Of a DNA stretch of 64,000 bases, positions 17,673 through 25,686 are shown in pieces (position 1 is the first letter of the stretch; each line of letters opens with the position of its first letter). Position numbers and translations under genes: made by a program. Origin of the DNA: Sphingobium sp. SYK-6 (lineage in GTDB: Bacteria > Pseudomonadota > Alphaproteobacteria > Sphingomonadales > Sphingomonadaceae); assembly GCF_000283515.1 (NCBI RefSeq), contig NC_015974.1, positions 62,001 through 126,000 of the forward strand, in the 5' to 3' direction. Below the pieces are notes generated by a model that saw only the letters and a program-made list of their open reading frames with translations, made no database searches and was not told the origin of the DNA.

Positions 17673-18237
17673 AAACTTTCTTTAATATTTCCGAAAGGCG
17701 TGCCCTAGCTCGATAGAGGCGCGTTTCGACCGCCTTCTGGCTGATCCCGAGAATTTCGGCGGTTTCAGCTTCCGATTTCTCGTCGATCGTACGCAAAATA
17801 AGCGTGTCCTTGAGGGAAGACGGCAGGGCAGCAATCGCTTTCATTGCTTGCGCGAGCTGCTGTTCGGCCCCGATCGCCTGATCGGGCAGCGGTGCGTCGT
17901 CGGCGACGCCGTCCGCCTCGCCGAGCGGTAGGGCTAGGGCAAAGAAATTTCGAACCGCTCGCCGACGCCGCCAGTCATGGCATTTGTTGATGACAATCCG
18001 GGACATCCAGACCTGGAAGGGTCGGGTTACGTCATAGCGGTTGAGTGCGGCAAAGGCCGCGACGAAGCTCGCCTGGGTGACATCCAATGCCTCATCCATA
18101 GATCCGACATGGCTGCGCACGAGCCGGTGAACCCAACCTTGATGCCGGCGGACCAGCTCGCCATAGGCCGCTTGCCGGCCTCCAAGCGCCAGAGCCGCGA
18201 GCTCCCCGTCCGAGCAGTCGGGGAGGCACGCGGTCAT
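17671..18237 (-). CDS. ECF sigma factor (CnrH-like)
   Basis: This 188-residue protein has sigma-70 region 2 (YGELVRRHQGWVHRLV ... DEALDVTQASFVAAFAAL ... RPFQVWMSRIVINKCHDW) and region 4 (AIAALPSSLKDTLILR ... EAETAEILGISQKAVETRLYRARARL). It is the last gene of a three-gene operon whose other members look like an anti-sigma factor and a periplasmic metal sensor, the order of cnrYXH. The genes directly around it are copper-resistance genes, so it probably drives a copper regulon through the GAGGGG-N13-TGCGTATW promoters noted here. Confidence 0.9.
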   Translation of the reverse strand: MTACLPDCSDGELAALALGGRQAAYGELVRRHQGWVHRLVRSHVGSMDEALDVTQASFVAAFAALNRYDVTRPFQVWMSRIVINKCHDWRRRRAVRNFFALALPLGEADGVADDAPLPDQAIGAEQQLAQAMKAIAALPSSLKDTLILRTIDEKSEAETAEILGISQKAVETRLYRARARLSEILKKV

Positions 18238-18677
18238 TCGGATTTGGCCGTCAGCGCTTTCACCACGGCGTCGTCGAATTTGTCCGTCTGATCCGGGCGC
18301 AGCACGGCCCGCATCGCGAAGATATGCTCAAGTGTTTCTTTCTGCAGCGCGCCCATGGCCTGGTGCGAGCGATCCACCGCAGTTGCGACTTGCGGGCCAT
18401 AGCCATGCTCCGCTTCGATCGCTTCCGCGAGACGCGCATTGTCGGCGCGCAATTCGGCCTCCAGCGCTTGACGCCGGATCGCGTAGTTCTTCTCGATTGT
18501 CTCGAGTCGGCTGTGTTGCGCTGAATTCAGCTTCAGATCGCGATGGAGCAGCTCGTGCAGCTCATTTTCGACCGGGCGCACTGGAACCACATAGACGCGG
18601 CCAATGACAACGCCAGCGATCGCCGCGGCGAAGGTCACCAGGACGAGGAGCAGGAGCCGGCGGCGGTCGCGCATCAC
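18234..18677 (-). CDS. Periplasmic metal sensor (CnrX-like)
   Basis: This 147-residue protein has one N-terminal transmembrane anchor (LLLLVLVTFAAAIAGVVIG, about 8-26) and a helical periplasmic domain. The metal ligands known in CnrX (H42, H46, E63, H119, M123) have counterparts with the same spacing: H41 and H45 in HELLH, E62 in RLETIE, H118 and M122 in HIFAM. In CnrYXH systems, metal binding to the X protein releases the sigma factor from the Y anti-sigma. The stop overlaps the sigma start by four bases, and the start overlaps the Y-like gene. Confidence 0.85.
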   Translation of the reverse strand: MMRDRRRLLLLVLVTFAAAIAGVVIGRVYVVPVRPVENELHELLHRDLKLNSAQHSRLETIEKNYAIRRQALEAELRADNARLAEAIEAEHGYGPQVATAVDRSHQAMGALQKETLEHIFAMRAVLRPDQTDKFDDAVVKALTAKSE

Positions 18678-18946
18678 TGCGAGCTCAGCAGCGTCGAGGG
18701 CGCAAGCGCGAGCCGAGCATCGAAGGGCGATAGCGGTTTGGCATCAGCAGACCGTGTCGAAACTGCCGAGCCGGCAATTCCGATGAACAGCGCGGTTGCG
18801 GCCGCGATGCCGAACGTCATAGCGCCAAGGCTTGGTATGGCCCGGATGCGCGCTATTTCCGCCATGACCCGGCTTTCCAGGCCGCCGAGCCTGGGATCGA
18901 GAGGCGCATCGCGCAACCGCGAGAGCAGGTGGTCAAGTTCATCCAT
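18674..18946 (-). CDS. Membrane anti-sigma factor (CnrY-like)
   Basis: This 90-residue protein has a cytoplasmic N-terminal helix (MDELDHLLSRLRDAPLDPRL) that would hold the sigma factor, one transmembrane segment (about 43-60, LGAMTFGIAAATALFIGIAG) and a short periplasmic tail. The size and order (Y, X, sigma) match CnrY/NccY. It heads the operon, and a promoter resembling the sigma target lies just upstream, which implies autoregulation. Confidence 0.75.
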   Translation of the reverse strand: MDELDHLLSRLRDAPLDPRLGGLESRVMAEIARIRAIPSLGAMTFGIAAATALFIGIAGSAVSTRSADAKPLSPFDARLALAPSTLLSSQ

Positions 18947-18970
18947 GGTGCTTCTCCGTCTTCATCCATC

Positions 18971-18997
18971 AATACGCACGATGGTCCAGGAACCCTT
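18971..18997 (-). promoter_or_regulatory. Candidate autoregulated ECF promoter of the Y-X-sigma operon
   Basis: On the minus strand, AAGGGT (18997-18992), 13 bases, then TGCGTATT (18978-18971), 25 bases before the anti-sigma start. The octamer is identical to that of copA2 and copC; the hexamer matches GAGGGG at four of six positions. Confidence 0.5.
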
Positions 18998-19022
18998 GCT
19001 GTAGATTGAAAAGAATAATTGC

Positions 19023-19049
19023 GAGGGGTGGGGGCTCGGGCTGCGTATT
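19023..19049 (+). promoter_or_regulatory. Candidate ECF-sigma promoter (copC)
   Basis: GAGGGG (19023-19028), 13 bases, then TGCGTATT (19042-19049), 31 bases before the copC start. It runs divergently from the Y-X-sigma promoter. Confidence 0.6.
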
Positions 19050-19079
19050 GTCTCATGGGATCTACAGGAGAATGTTCCA

Positions 19080-19457
19080 ATGCGTTTCTTTTCGCCTCTC
19101 GCAGTTATCGCCGCCGTCGGCCTGAGTGTTTCTGCTCCGGCCTACGCGCATCCCAAGCTTGTGTCCTCGACGCCCGCCGCGAACGCCAGCGTCTCGGCGC
19201 CGTCGCGTATAACGCTCACCTTCAGTGAAGGTCTGATGCCGAAGCTGTCGGGCGCCGAGATCGTGATGACCGGCATGCCCGGCATGCCCAACCACCGCAT
19301 GGCGGTAACCGGCTTCAAGACGTCCGTCGAAGGCGACAAGACGCTCGTGCTGACGCTCGCCAAGCCGCTCATGGCGGGCAGCTATCAGGTCGCCTGGCAC
19401 GTCGTCTCGACCGACACGCACCGCATCCAGGGCAATCTCGCCTTTACCGTCAAGTGA
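19080..19457 (+). CDS. copC: Periplasmic copper-binding protein CopC
   Basis: This 125-residue protein has a Sec signal cleaved after AYA to expose an N-terminal His (HPKLVSSTPA), the first ligand of the copper-binding histidine brace. The CopC fold follows, with Met-rich MTGMPGMPNHRM (a Cu(I)-type site) and the conserved WHVVSTDTHRIQG near the end. It delivers copper to CopD. An AGGAG site precedes ATG 19080, and copD follows four bases after the stop. Confidence 0.93.
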   Translation: MRFFSPLAVIAAVGLSVSAPAYAHPKLVSSTPAANASVSAPSRITLTFSEGLMPKLSGAEIVMTGMPGMPNHRMAVTGFKTSVEGDKTLVLTLAKPLMAGSYQVAWHVVSTDTHRIQGNLAFTVK

Positions 19458-19461
19458 CGCC

Positions 19462-20406
19462 ATGAACGACGTGGCACTCGTCGCCGTCCGCTGGGCGCTC
19501 TACGTCGATCTCGGCCTGTTGTTCGGCCTGCCGCTGTTCGCGCTCTATGCGCCCGGCGGCGGCCGGATGGTACAGCGGCATCTGCCGATGGTAGCAATGG
19601 TGGCCGGTCTCGCCTGTCTCGCCCTCCTGCTGTCGGCGCTGGGGTTCGCGTTGCAGGCAGCGGCCATGACCGGGCTGCCGCTCACCCAGCCTGATCTTTC
19701 CATGGTCGCAGAGCTGTTCAACGGCACGTCCATGGGAACGGCGCTGAAGGCGCGCCTCGTCGCGCTCCTCGTTCTTCTGCTCTCCATCCCCTTCTATCGC
19801 CGGCAATCCCGTCCTGCCTTCATCGCCTCCACTCTGGCAGGCGCGGTCGCACTCGCGACCCTCGCCTGGAGCGGGCATGGCGCGGCCGGCGAAGGCGAGG
19901 CGGGCTGGCTGCAACTGGGGGCCGATCTCATCCATCTGCTCGCCGCGGGCGCCTGGGTCGGCGCGCTTGCCGCATTCCTTGCGCTGGTTCTTACCAGGCT
20001 CGCAACCGATGATCTCGCCACTGAAGACATGGACCGGGTCATGCTCGCCGAGGAAGCGCTGCGGGGCTTCTCCTTCGTCGGCACGATCATCGTCGCCCTG
20101 CTGATCCTGACCGGGACGGTGAACGGCTGGTTCCTGGTCGGCCCGGGCAACATCGCGTCTCTCGGGCAGTCGACCTACGGCCTGCTGCTCATCGCCAAGC
20201 TGCTGCTCTTCGCCGGCATGCTGGGCCTGGCCGCGCTCAACCGTTATCGCCTGACCCCGGCACTTGCGCAGGCGATCGAGGAAGAGGACGCGCCACGGGC
20301 GCAGGCGCTGCTGCGCGCGAGCCTCGTCGTCGAAGGCGGTCTTGCGATCGTCATTCTCGGGCTGGTCGCCTGGCTGGGGACACTGTCGCCACCCATGTCG
20401 ATGTAG
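19462..20406 (+). CDS. copD: Copper-resistance membrane protein CopD
   Basis: This 314-residue protein has about eight transmembrane segments and the CopD domain in its C-terminal half (LIHLLAAGAWVGALAAF, then GFSFVGTIIVALLILTGTVN and YGLLLIAKLLLF). Conserved His (HLLAAGAW) and other polar residues in the membrane likely bind copper. CopD with CopC is thought to import copper to the cytoplasm or to copper enzymes. It forms a tight pair with copC. Confidence 0.92.
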   Translation: MNDVALVAVRWALYVDLGLLFGLPLFALYAPGGGRMVQRHLPMVAMVAGLACLALLLSALGFALQAAAMTGLPLTQPDLSMVAELFNGTSMGTALKARLVALLVLLLSIPFYRRQSRPAFIASTLAGAVALATLAWSGHGAAGEGEAGWLQLGADLIHLLAAGAWVGALAAFLALVLTRLATDDLATEDMDRVMLAEEALRGFSFVGTIIVALLILTGTVNGWFLVGPGNIASLGQSTYGLLLIAKLLLFAGMLGLAALNRYRLTPALAQAIEEEDAPRAQALLRASLVVEGGLAIVILGLVAWLGTLSPPMSM

Positions 20407-20442
20407 TTTATCGTTTCGAACGCCTCGCGTTGGGAGAAGCCA

Positions 20443-20733
20443 ATGCAATCGTACACCCCGCCGCGCGGGACTGGATCGACGAAAGACTATGATCGCGCGA
20501 TCCGCCTGTGGGCGCGGGAGAAGCGGTGGCGTGCCGCCATGCTTGCCATGCTGCGCCCGGATTGGCGCCTGGTAATCGCCGATTATGGCCGCCAGCACGG
20601 GTCTCATGCGGCTCGCCTTCCGCCTGACCGTGCAGCGGCTCGATGGCATCGACGATACCCAGCCCAATGCCGACGGCGTGCTCCCCGGCCTGATGGCGGC
20701 CAAGCGAACGGGCCCGCCGATTTGGCCACTTAG
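20443..20733 (+). pseudogene. Decayed SAM-dependent methyltransferase (internal deletion + frameshift)
   Basis: The frame from ATG 20443 begins like a class I methyltransferase linked to copper genes (DYDRAIRLWAREKRWRAAML), then jumps to a late segment (VIADYGRQ). From about 20600 the homologous text continues in another frame ([20 protein letters not shown] and PNADGV). The central SAM-binding core (the GxGxG region, about 100 residues) is absent. So an intact gene of about 200 residues seems to have lost its middle and then its frame. The family assignment is from memory of such neighbours; the frame change is visible directly. Confidence 0.6.
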
Positions 20734-20745
20734 GCGATTACGTAT
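20730..20745 (+). promoter_or_regulatory. Candidate regulatory element TTAG-N4-TTACGTAT
   Basis: Third copy of the TTACGTAT arrangement. It abuts the MerR-type -35 sequence of the copper ATPase promoter (the last T is shared), so a second regulator could act here with the MerR protein. Confidence 0.35.
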
Positions 20746-20775
20746 TGACCCTGACACGGTGTCAGACCCTAGATC
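20745..20775 (+). promoter_or_regulatory. CueR/HmrR-type promoter of the copper ATPase
   Basis: The -35 TTGACC (20745-20750) and -10-like TAGATC (20770-20775) are separated by 19 bases, the overlong spacer typical of MerR-activated promoters. Inside the spacer is a perfect dyad, CTGACAC-G-GTGTCAG (20751-20765). The likely regulator is the MerR gene at 23155. Confidence 0.8.
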
Positions 20776-20800
20776 GTCAGGCGTCGAAAGGAGCGAGGCG

Positions 20801-23158
20801 ATGAACGAGACACATGGAGCGGCGCATGGCGGCGGTTGCTGCGGCGGCCACGGCACCGCTAAAGCGGCGACCGGCGTCAAGGACCCGGTCTGCGGCATGA
20901 CCGTCGACCCGGCGACCACGGCGCATCACGCCGAGCATAGCGGTGAAAGCTATCATTTCTGCAGCGCGGGCTGCCGGACCAAATTCATCGCCGATCCCGA
21001 GCGCTATCTCGGCCCGCCGACGCCGCCGGTCGCGGCGCCCGAAGGCACGATCTGGACCTGCCCGATGCATCCCGAGATCCGCCAGGACCATCCCGGGTCC
21101 TGTCCGATCTGCGGCATGGCGCTCGAACCCGCGACCGTGACCGCCGACAGCGGCCCCAGCCACGAGCTAGTCGATTTCACGCGGCGCTTCTGGGTCGGCC
21201 TCGTGCTGGCTCTCCCGGTGCTGATCCTCGAGATGGGCGCGCATGTCTTTCCCGCGATCCATCGCCTCGTGCCGATGTCTATCTCGGTATGGATCCAGTT
21301 CGTGCTGGCGACACCCGTCGTGCTGTGGGCGGGCTGGCCGTTCTTCGAGCGTGGCTGGGCCTCGCTCAAGACCCGCAACTTCAACATGTTCACCCTGATC
21401 GCGATGGGGACCGGGGTCGCCTGGATCTACAGCGTCATCGCGACGCTCGCGCCTCAGCTGTTCCCGCCGGCCTTCCGCGGCGAGGACGGCATGGTTGCCG
21501 TCTATTTCGAGGCGGCCGCGGTGATCACCGTCCTCGTGCTGCTCGGCCAGATGCTCGAACTGCGCGCGCGGGAACGCACCTCGGGCGCGATCAAGGCGCT
21601 GCTCAACCTTGCACCAAAGACCGCGCGCCGGATCGGTTCTGATGGGAACGAAGAGGAAATCAGCCTTGATCTGGTTGCGGTGGGCGACCGCCTGCGGGTG
21701 CGGCCGGGCGAGAAGGTGCCGGTCGACGGCGTAGTCGAGGACGGCCGCTCCTCGCTCGACGAGTCGATGGTCACCGGCGAATCCATGCCCGTCACCAAGG
21801 CAAAGGCCGACACAGTGATCGGCGGCACGCTCAACCAGACCGGTGCGCTGGTGATCGTCGCCGACAAGGTCGGCCGCGATACCATGCTCGCACGCATCGT
21901 CCAGATGGTCGCTGAGGCGCAGCGCTCGCGCGCGCCGATCCAGCGCATGGCCGATCAGGTGTCGGGCTGGTTTGTGCCCGTGGTCATCGCGGTCGCGGCC
22001 GTCGCGTTCATCGCCTGGGGCATCTGGGGTCCCGAGCCGCGCTTCGCCTATGGGCTGGTGGCGGCGGTCGCCGTGCTGATCATCGCCTGTCCCTGCGCAC
22101 TGGGGCTGGCAACGCCGATGTCGATCATGGTCGGGGTCGGCCGCGGCGCCGGGCTCGGTGTCCTCATCAAAAATGCCGAAGCACTCGAGCATATGGAGAA
22201 GGTCGACACTCTCGTCGTCGACAAGACAGGCACGCTGACCGAAGGCCGGCCTGCCGTCACCCAGGTCGTGCCGGCGCCCGGCTTCGACGAAGCCGAGCTG
22301 CTGCGTCTTGCCGCCTCGGTCGAGCGGGCGTCCGAGCATCCGCTCGCGTTGGCAATCGTCGAGGCCGCGAAGGATCGCGGCATCGTCACGAGCGACGTCA
22401 TCGACTTCGACTCGCCGACCGGGCGCGGCGCGCTCGGCACGGTCGAAGGGCGGCGCATCGTCCTCGGCAATGCGCAGTTCCTTGCCGACGAAGGGGTTGC
22501 GACCGATGCGCTCGCCAGCCAGGCCGACGCGCTGCGCCGGGATGGCGCCACCGCGATCTTCATCGGGGTCGACGGCACAGTCGGCGGCGCCTTCGCGATC
22601 GCCGATCCGGTGAAGGCCACGACACCAGAAGCGCTCGCCGCGCTCAAGGCGGAGGGCATTCGCGTGGTCATGCTGACCGGCGACAACCGCACGACCGCGG
22701 AAGCGGTCGCCCGACGCCTGGGCATCGACGAGGTCGAAGCCGAGGTGCTGCCCGATCAGAAGAGCGCCGTGGTCGCCAGGTTCAAGCGCGAGGGGCGGGT
22801 CGTCGCCATGGCCGGCGACGGTGTCAACGACGCCCCCGCGTTGGCCGCCGCCGACGTCGGCATCGCCATGGGTTCCGGCACCGACGTCGCGATCGAGAGC
22901 GCTGGCGTCACGCTGCTCAAGGGCGACCTGACTGGCATCGTCCGGGCGCGGCGGCTCAGCCAAGCGACCATGTCGAACATCCGCCAGAATCTCGTCTTCG
23001 CCTTCATCTACAATGTCGCGGGCGTGCCCGTAGCGGCGGGTGCGCTCTATCCGCTGTTCGGTATTCTGCTCTCGCCCATTATCGCGGCGGCGGCGATGGC
23101 GCTCTCTTCGGTGAGCGTGGTCACCAACGCGCTGCGCCTCAACCGGAAAGCACTGTGA
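20801..23158 (+). CDS. copA: Copper-translocating P1B-type ATPase
   Basis: This 785-residue cytoplasmic-membrane pump opens with a His/Cys-rich patch ([15 protein letters not shown]), a YHS domain ([11 protein letters not shown] ... SYHFCSAGC, about 26-70) and a heavy-metal-binding domain ([21 protein letters not shown], about 85-110) in place of HMA CxxC domains. Next are eight transmembrane helices, the actuator TGES, the CPC metal site in IIACPCALG, the phosphorylation motif [15 protein letters not shown] and [10 protein letters not shown]. This fits P1B-1 copper exporters of the ActP/CopA/SilP group. A strong AAAGGAG site precedes ATG 20801. The gene is translationally coupled to the MerR gene. 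Confidence 0.95.
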   Translation: MNETHGAAHGGGCCGGHGTAKAATGVKDPVCGMTVDPATTAHHAEHSGESYHFCSAGCRTKFIADPERYLGPPTPPVAAPEGTIWTCPMHPEIRQDHPGSCPICGMALEPATVTADSGPSHELVDFTRRFWVGLVLALPVLILEMGAHVFPAIHRLVPMSISVWIQFVLATPVVLWAGWPFFERGWASLKTRNFNMFTLIAMGTGVAWIYSVIATLAPQLFPPAFRGEDGMVAVYFEAAAVITVLVLLGQMLELRARERTSGAIKALLNLAPKTARRIGSDGNEEEISLDLVAVGDRLRVRPGEKVPVDGVVEDGRSSLDESMVTGESMPVTKAKADTVIGGTLNQTGALVIVADKVGRDTMLARIVQMVAEAQRSRAPIQRMADQVSGWFVPVVIAVAAVAFIAWGIWGPEPRFAYGLVAAVAVLIIACPCALGLATPMSIMVGVGRGAGLGVLIKNAEALEHMEKVDTLVVDKTGTLTEGRPAVTQVVPAPGFDEAELLRLAASVERASEHPLALAIVEAAKDRGIVTSDVIDFDSPTGRGALGTVEGRRIVLGNAQFLADEGVATDALASQADALRRDGATAIFIGVDGTVGGAFAIADPVKATTPEALAALKAEGIRVVMLTGDNRTTAEAVARRLGIDEVEAEVLPDQKSAVVARFKREGRVVAMAGDGVNDAPALAAADVGIAMGSGTDVAIESAGVTLLKGDLTGIVRARRLSQATMSNIRQNLVFAFIYNVAGVPVAAGALYPLFGILLSPIIAAAAMALSSVSVVTNALRLNRKAL

Positions 23159-23553
23159 ACATCGGCGAGACGTCACGGCAGAGCGGCGTCTCTGAGCGGA
23201 TGATCCGCCATTATGAAAAGATCGGCCTCATCCCGGCGCCGGCGCGTCGGGGTGCTGGCTATCGTGACTATGGCGAGCGCGACCTCCATCGCCTCCGGTT
23301 TATCGCCAATGCCCGCGATCTCGGCTTCCCGATCGAGGAGATCCGCACGTTGCTCAGCCTTTGGGCCAATACCGGCCGTGCCAGCGCGGAGGTGAAGCGG
23401 CTTGCCCTTGCCCGCGCCGATGAGTTTCAGCGCAAAGCCGAGGCGTTGACGGCGCTGCGCGACACGCTAATCGACCTGGCTGAGCGCTGCCAAGGCGACG
23501 AGCGGCCGGATTGTCCGATCATCGCCGAACTGGCCGCGGCCCGATCCGCATAG
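23155..23553 (+). CDS. cueR: CueR/HmrR-type Cu(I)-responsive MerR regulator
   Basis: This 132-residue MerR protein has the N-terminal HTH ([20 protein letters not shown]), a dimer helix and a C-terminal metal loop with cysteines at 112 and 120 ([12 protein letters not shown]), the positions that bind Cu(I) in CueR. It starts at GTG overlapping the ATPase stop (GTGA). It should activate the ATPase promoter at 20745-20775 in response to Cu(I), Ag(I) or Au(I). Confidence 0.93.
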   Translation: MNIGETSRQSGVSERMIRHYEKIGLIPAPARRGAGYRDYGERDLHRLRFIANARDLGFPIEEIRTLLSLWANTGRASAEVKRLALARADEFQRKAEALTALRDTLIDLAERCQGDERPDCPIIAELAAARSA

Positions 23554-23579
23554 CATCCGGCATCGCACGGCCGAGAATT

Positions 23580-24215
23580 TTAGGGGTGCCCGTTTTCGGT
23601 CGATTCGTGCAGGTCGACGGCGAAAGCGATCCGCAACAGGTCGGGCAGGCTTTGCGCGTTGAGTTTGATCATCAGACTGGCCCGATGCAGCTCGACCGTG
23701 CGCGACGTGACGCCGAGTTCATCTGCGATAAGGCTATTTGGATAGCCTCGCGAAATTCCTCTCAGAACGGCCCGTTCGCGCTGCGTCAGTCTCGCGGCTT
23801 TCGAAAGAGCGTCGGCCTGTTCGGAGGCACGACGGGCTATACTCTCAAGCCAGCTGAAGCCGCGGTCGATCGCGCCGAGCAATGCGGCCTTCTCGACCGG
23901 TTTGGCGAGAAAGTCGGCAGCGCCCGCCTTCATCGCCTGTACGGCGAGCGTAGGATCGCCATTGCCCGTCAGCACCACGACGGGCATGTCGATACCGCGT
24001 CGCGTCAGCTCCGCCTGAACCTGCAGGCCGTCCATGTCGGGCATGTGCATGTCGAGAACCACGCAGCCTTTCTCGGCGTCCTCTGCGCTCAACAGAAACT
24101 CCGGCCCCGAAGCGTAGGCTTCTACGGCAAACCCTGCGGTCCGCAACGTGAAACTTAGTGCTTTTCGTATTGTCTCTTCGTCATCGACGATATGCACGAC
24201 GCGCTTGTTCCCCAT
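23580..24215 (-). CDS. FixJ-family response regulator (second copy)
   Basis: This 211-residue protein has a receiver (HIVDDEETIRKAL, phospho-Asp in CVVLDMHMPDMDG, LTGNGD, AKPVE) and a LuxR-type HTH (LTQRERAVLRGISRGYPN, then SRTVELHRASLMIKL). It is a paralogue of the gene at 11760, with no kinase next to it, and may be driven by the same FixL-like kinase. A TGCGTATT octamer lies upstream (24240-24233). Confidence 0.85.
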   Translation of the reverse strand: MGNKRVVHIVDDEETIRKALSFTLRTAGFAVEAYASGPEFLLSAEDAEKGCVVLDMHMPDMDGLQVQAELTRRGIDMPVVVLTGNGDPTLAVQAMKAGAADFLAKPVEKAALLGAIDRGFSWLESIARRASEQADALSKAARLTQRERAVLRGISRGYPNSLIADELGVTSRTVELHRASLMIKLNAQSLPDLLRIAFAVDLHESTENGHP

Positions 24216-24232
24216 AGCCCCCGAGATCGATC

Positions 24233-24240
24233 AATACGCA
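24233..24240 (-). promoter_or_regulatory. TGCGTATT octamer upstream of fixJ-like gene
   Basis: Same octamer as in the candidate ECF promoters, 17 bases before the start. The expected GAGGGG is not present at the matching distance (AGCGCT instead), so this is the weakest member of the set. Confidence 0.25.
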
Positions 24241-24467
24241 GTGCCGCGAGGGCAGCGCTTCAAGGGATACTTCTCTGCACGTTGGACTATGGTCCCAGGT
24301 CAAGAGTAAAAATTTGGCGAGGCAAAACGGCGAAGGACAGCGAAACTGTGAGGGTTCGGCTACTCCGCTCACACCAATGCCGCGGTCGCTGCGGCTCATT
24401 GCCGGGTCTCTGCTCCGGACGATGCATGCGAGTTGCCCGCGCCGCCCTCGGCGCGATCGAGCCATCG

Positions 24468-24655
24468 CTACGCTTCCATCACATCGTCGACCGGCAGCGG
24501 GTTACTGGCGCCCGGCGGGCGAGGGGGGCGGGTTGGCCCTTGACGGCTGCGCGATCGGACGCCCAGGATAGCAGGGTGGCGCGCTTTACTTCGGGCTCAA
24601 GCTTCAGGTGCCCAGCAACGTCGAGGGGATCGATGAACGAGCGTGTGTGCGACAC
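24468..24655 (-). pseudogene. Small conserved hypothetical gene with probable frameshift
   Basis: A perfect AAGGAGG site precedes GTG 24655 by seven bases. The frame reads SHTRSFIDPLDVAGHLKL and EPEVKRATLLSWASDRAAV, which looks like a real small soluble protein, then ends 58 residues in. A neighbouring frame across the same C-terminal part reads RPPGASNPLPVDDVMEA and stops at 24468, which fits better as the natural end. The shift would lie in the G-rich run near 24521-24532. I believe relatives exist in sphingomonads, but no function is known. Confidence 0.5.
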
Positions 24656-24777
24656 GACATATCCTCCTTCCCTGCCGCGATTTTCTCCGAAAGGGAGATC
24701 TCAGGAGATTGGTTCGGACTCGTTTAGGGTCAATGGATGAGGACGCGCACAGCGTTTGCCGGGCGTTCATTTCCGTC
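24656..24777. other. Short promoter-containing spacer
   Basis: This spacer lies between the PRPP synthetase-like gene and the small frameshifted gene. It carries the Shine-Dalgarno of the small gene and probably a promoter; no other coding signal is seen. The stretch 24241-24467 on the other side of the small gene likewise holds nothing recognised. Confidence 0.3.
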
Positions 24778-25686
24778 TTAGAACTGACGCGCAGCACGCC
24801 ATTCAATCCGGTGGCGAACGGCCTCCGCGATCGCTGGCATGACGTCTATATCATTCGACGCATGTGCAACCGCGTTCGTGCTGACGATCCTTTCGACAAG
24901 CCCACCCAGAACCTGCTCTGCATCGCCGGCAAAAAGCGGATGCACGACCACGCAATCCGGTCGCGCGAACCCCATGCCGACCAGTTGGCGCGCCGCCTCG
25001 GTGAGGGTCCGACCGGATGAGGCGATATCGTCGACCAGCACCGGCTGGCGATCGAGAAACGCTGGGGCATTCGGAATCGAGATGGTGACGTGACGGTCGC
25101 CGGATCGGATTTTCTCGCACACGAGAAACGGAGCATCGGCATCGGCCGCCACCTGCGAGACCCACTGTTCGCTTTCCAGGTCCGGACCGATGATCAGCGG
25201 GCGAGCGACATTGCGCTTGATCCACGAGGCCAAAAACGGCGCGGCATGAACAACCTGGGTTGGGATGCGGTAGATTTCCGACAATTCATGGTAGCGATGG
25301 AGATGCGGATCGACCGTCACCAGCCAGTCGAGATGGCGAGACAGGATCGCAGCAAAGGTTCGCGACGTCACCGCCTCGCCGGCATGGAAGCGTATGTCCT
25401 GGCGCATGTAAGCGAGGTAAGGGGCGACGAGCCCGATCCTGCGAGCGCCAAGATCGCGCGCGGTGTCGGCTGCGAACAGCAGCGGCAACAGCTTGGCGTC
25501 CGGATGATCGAGACTGGACAGCAGGATGACCTCGCGGTCGCTGACGTCGTTTCCGACCCTGAGATAGGTTTCCCCGTCAGGAAACTGACGATGCTCGATC
25601 GTGCCGACCTCTGCATCGAGCGCGGCGGATAGCGGCTGTGCCAGGGCCTCGCTGCCAGACAGCGCGAACAGCACGGGACGGTTCAT
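24778..25686 (-). CDS. prs: Ribose-phosphate pyrophosphokinase-like protein
   Basis: This 302-residue protein has the PRPP synthetase fold: FPDGETYLRV near 36-45, RQDIRFHAGEAVTSRTFA near 95-112, the metal/flexible region VDPHLHRYHEL and the PRPP-binding loop VLVDDIASSGRTL (about 217-229). It would make PRPP from ribose 5-phosphate and ATP, but the sequence departs from housekeeping Prs, so it is probably an accessory paralogue with altered regulation. It overlaps the phosphorylase gene by four bases. Confidence 0.85.
   Translation of the reverse strand: MNRPVLFALSGSEALAQPLSAALDAEVGTIEHRQFPDGETYLRVGNDVSDREVILLSSLDHPDAKLLPLLFAADTARDLGARRIGLVAPYLAYMRQDIRFHAGEAVTSRTFAAILSRHLDWLVTVDPHLHRYHELSEIYRIPTQVVHAAPFLASWIKRNVARPLIIGPDLESEQWVSQVAADADAPFLVCEKIRSGDRHVTISIPNAPAFLDRQPVLVDDIASSGRTLTEAARQLVGMGFARPDCVVVHPLFAGDAEQVLGGLVERIVSTNAVAHASNDIDVMPAIAEAVRHRIEWRAARQF

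Noticed and set aside
21167-23176. 669-codon minus-strand open frame opposite the copper ATPase
   Set aside because: Shadow of a high-GC gene; the product is low complexity and has no domain features, while the plus strand has all P-type ATPase motifs.
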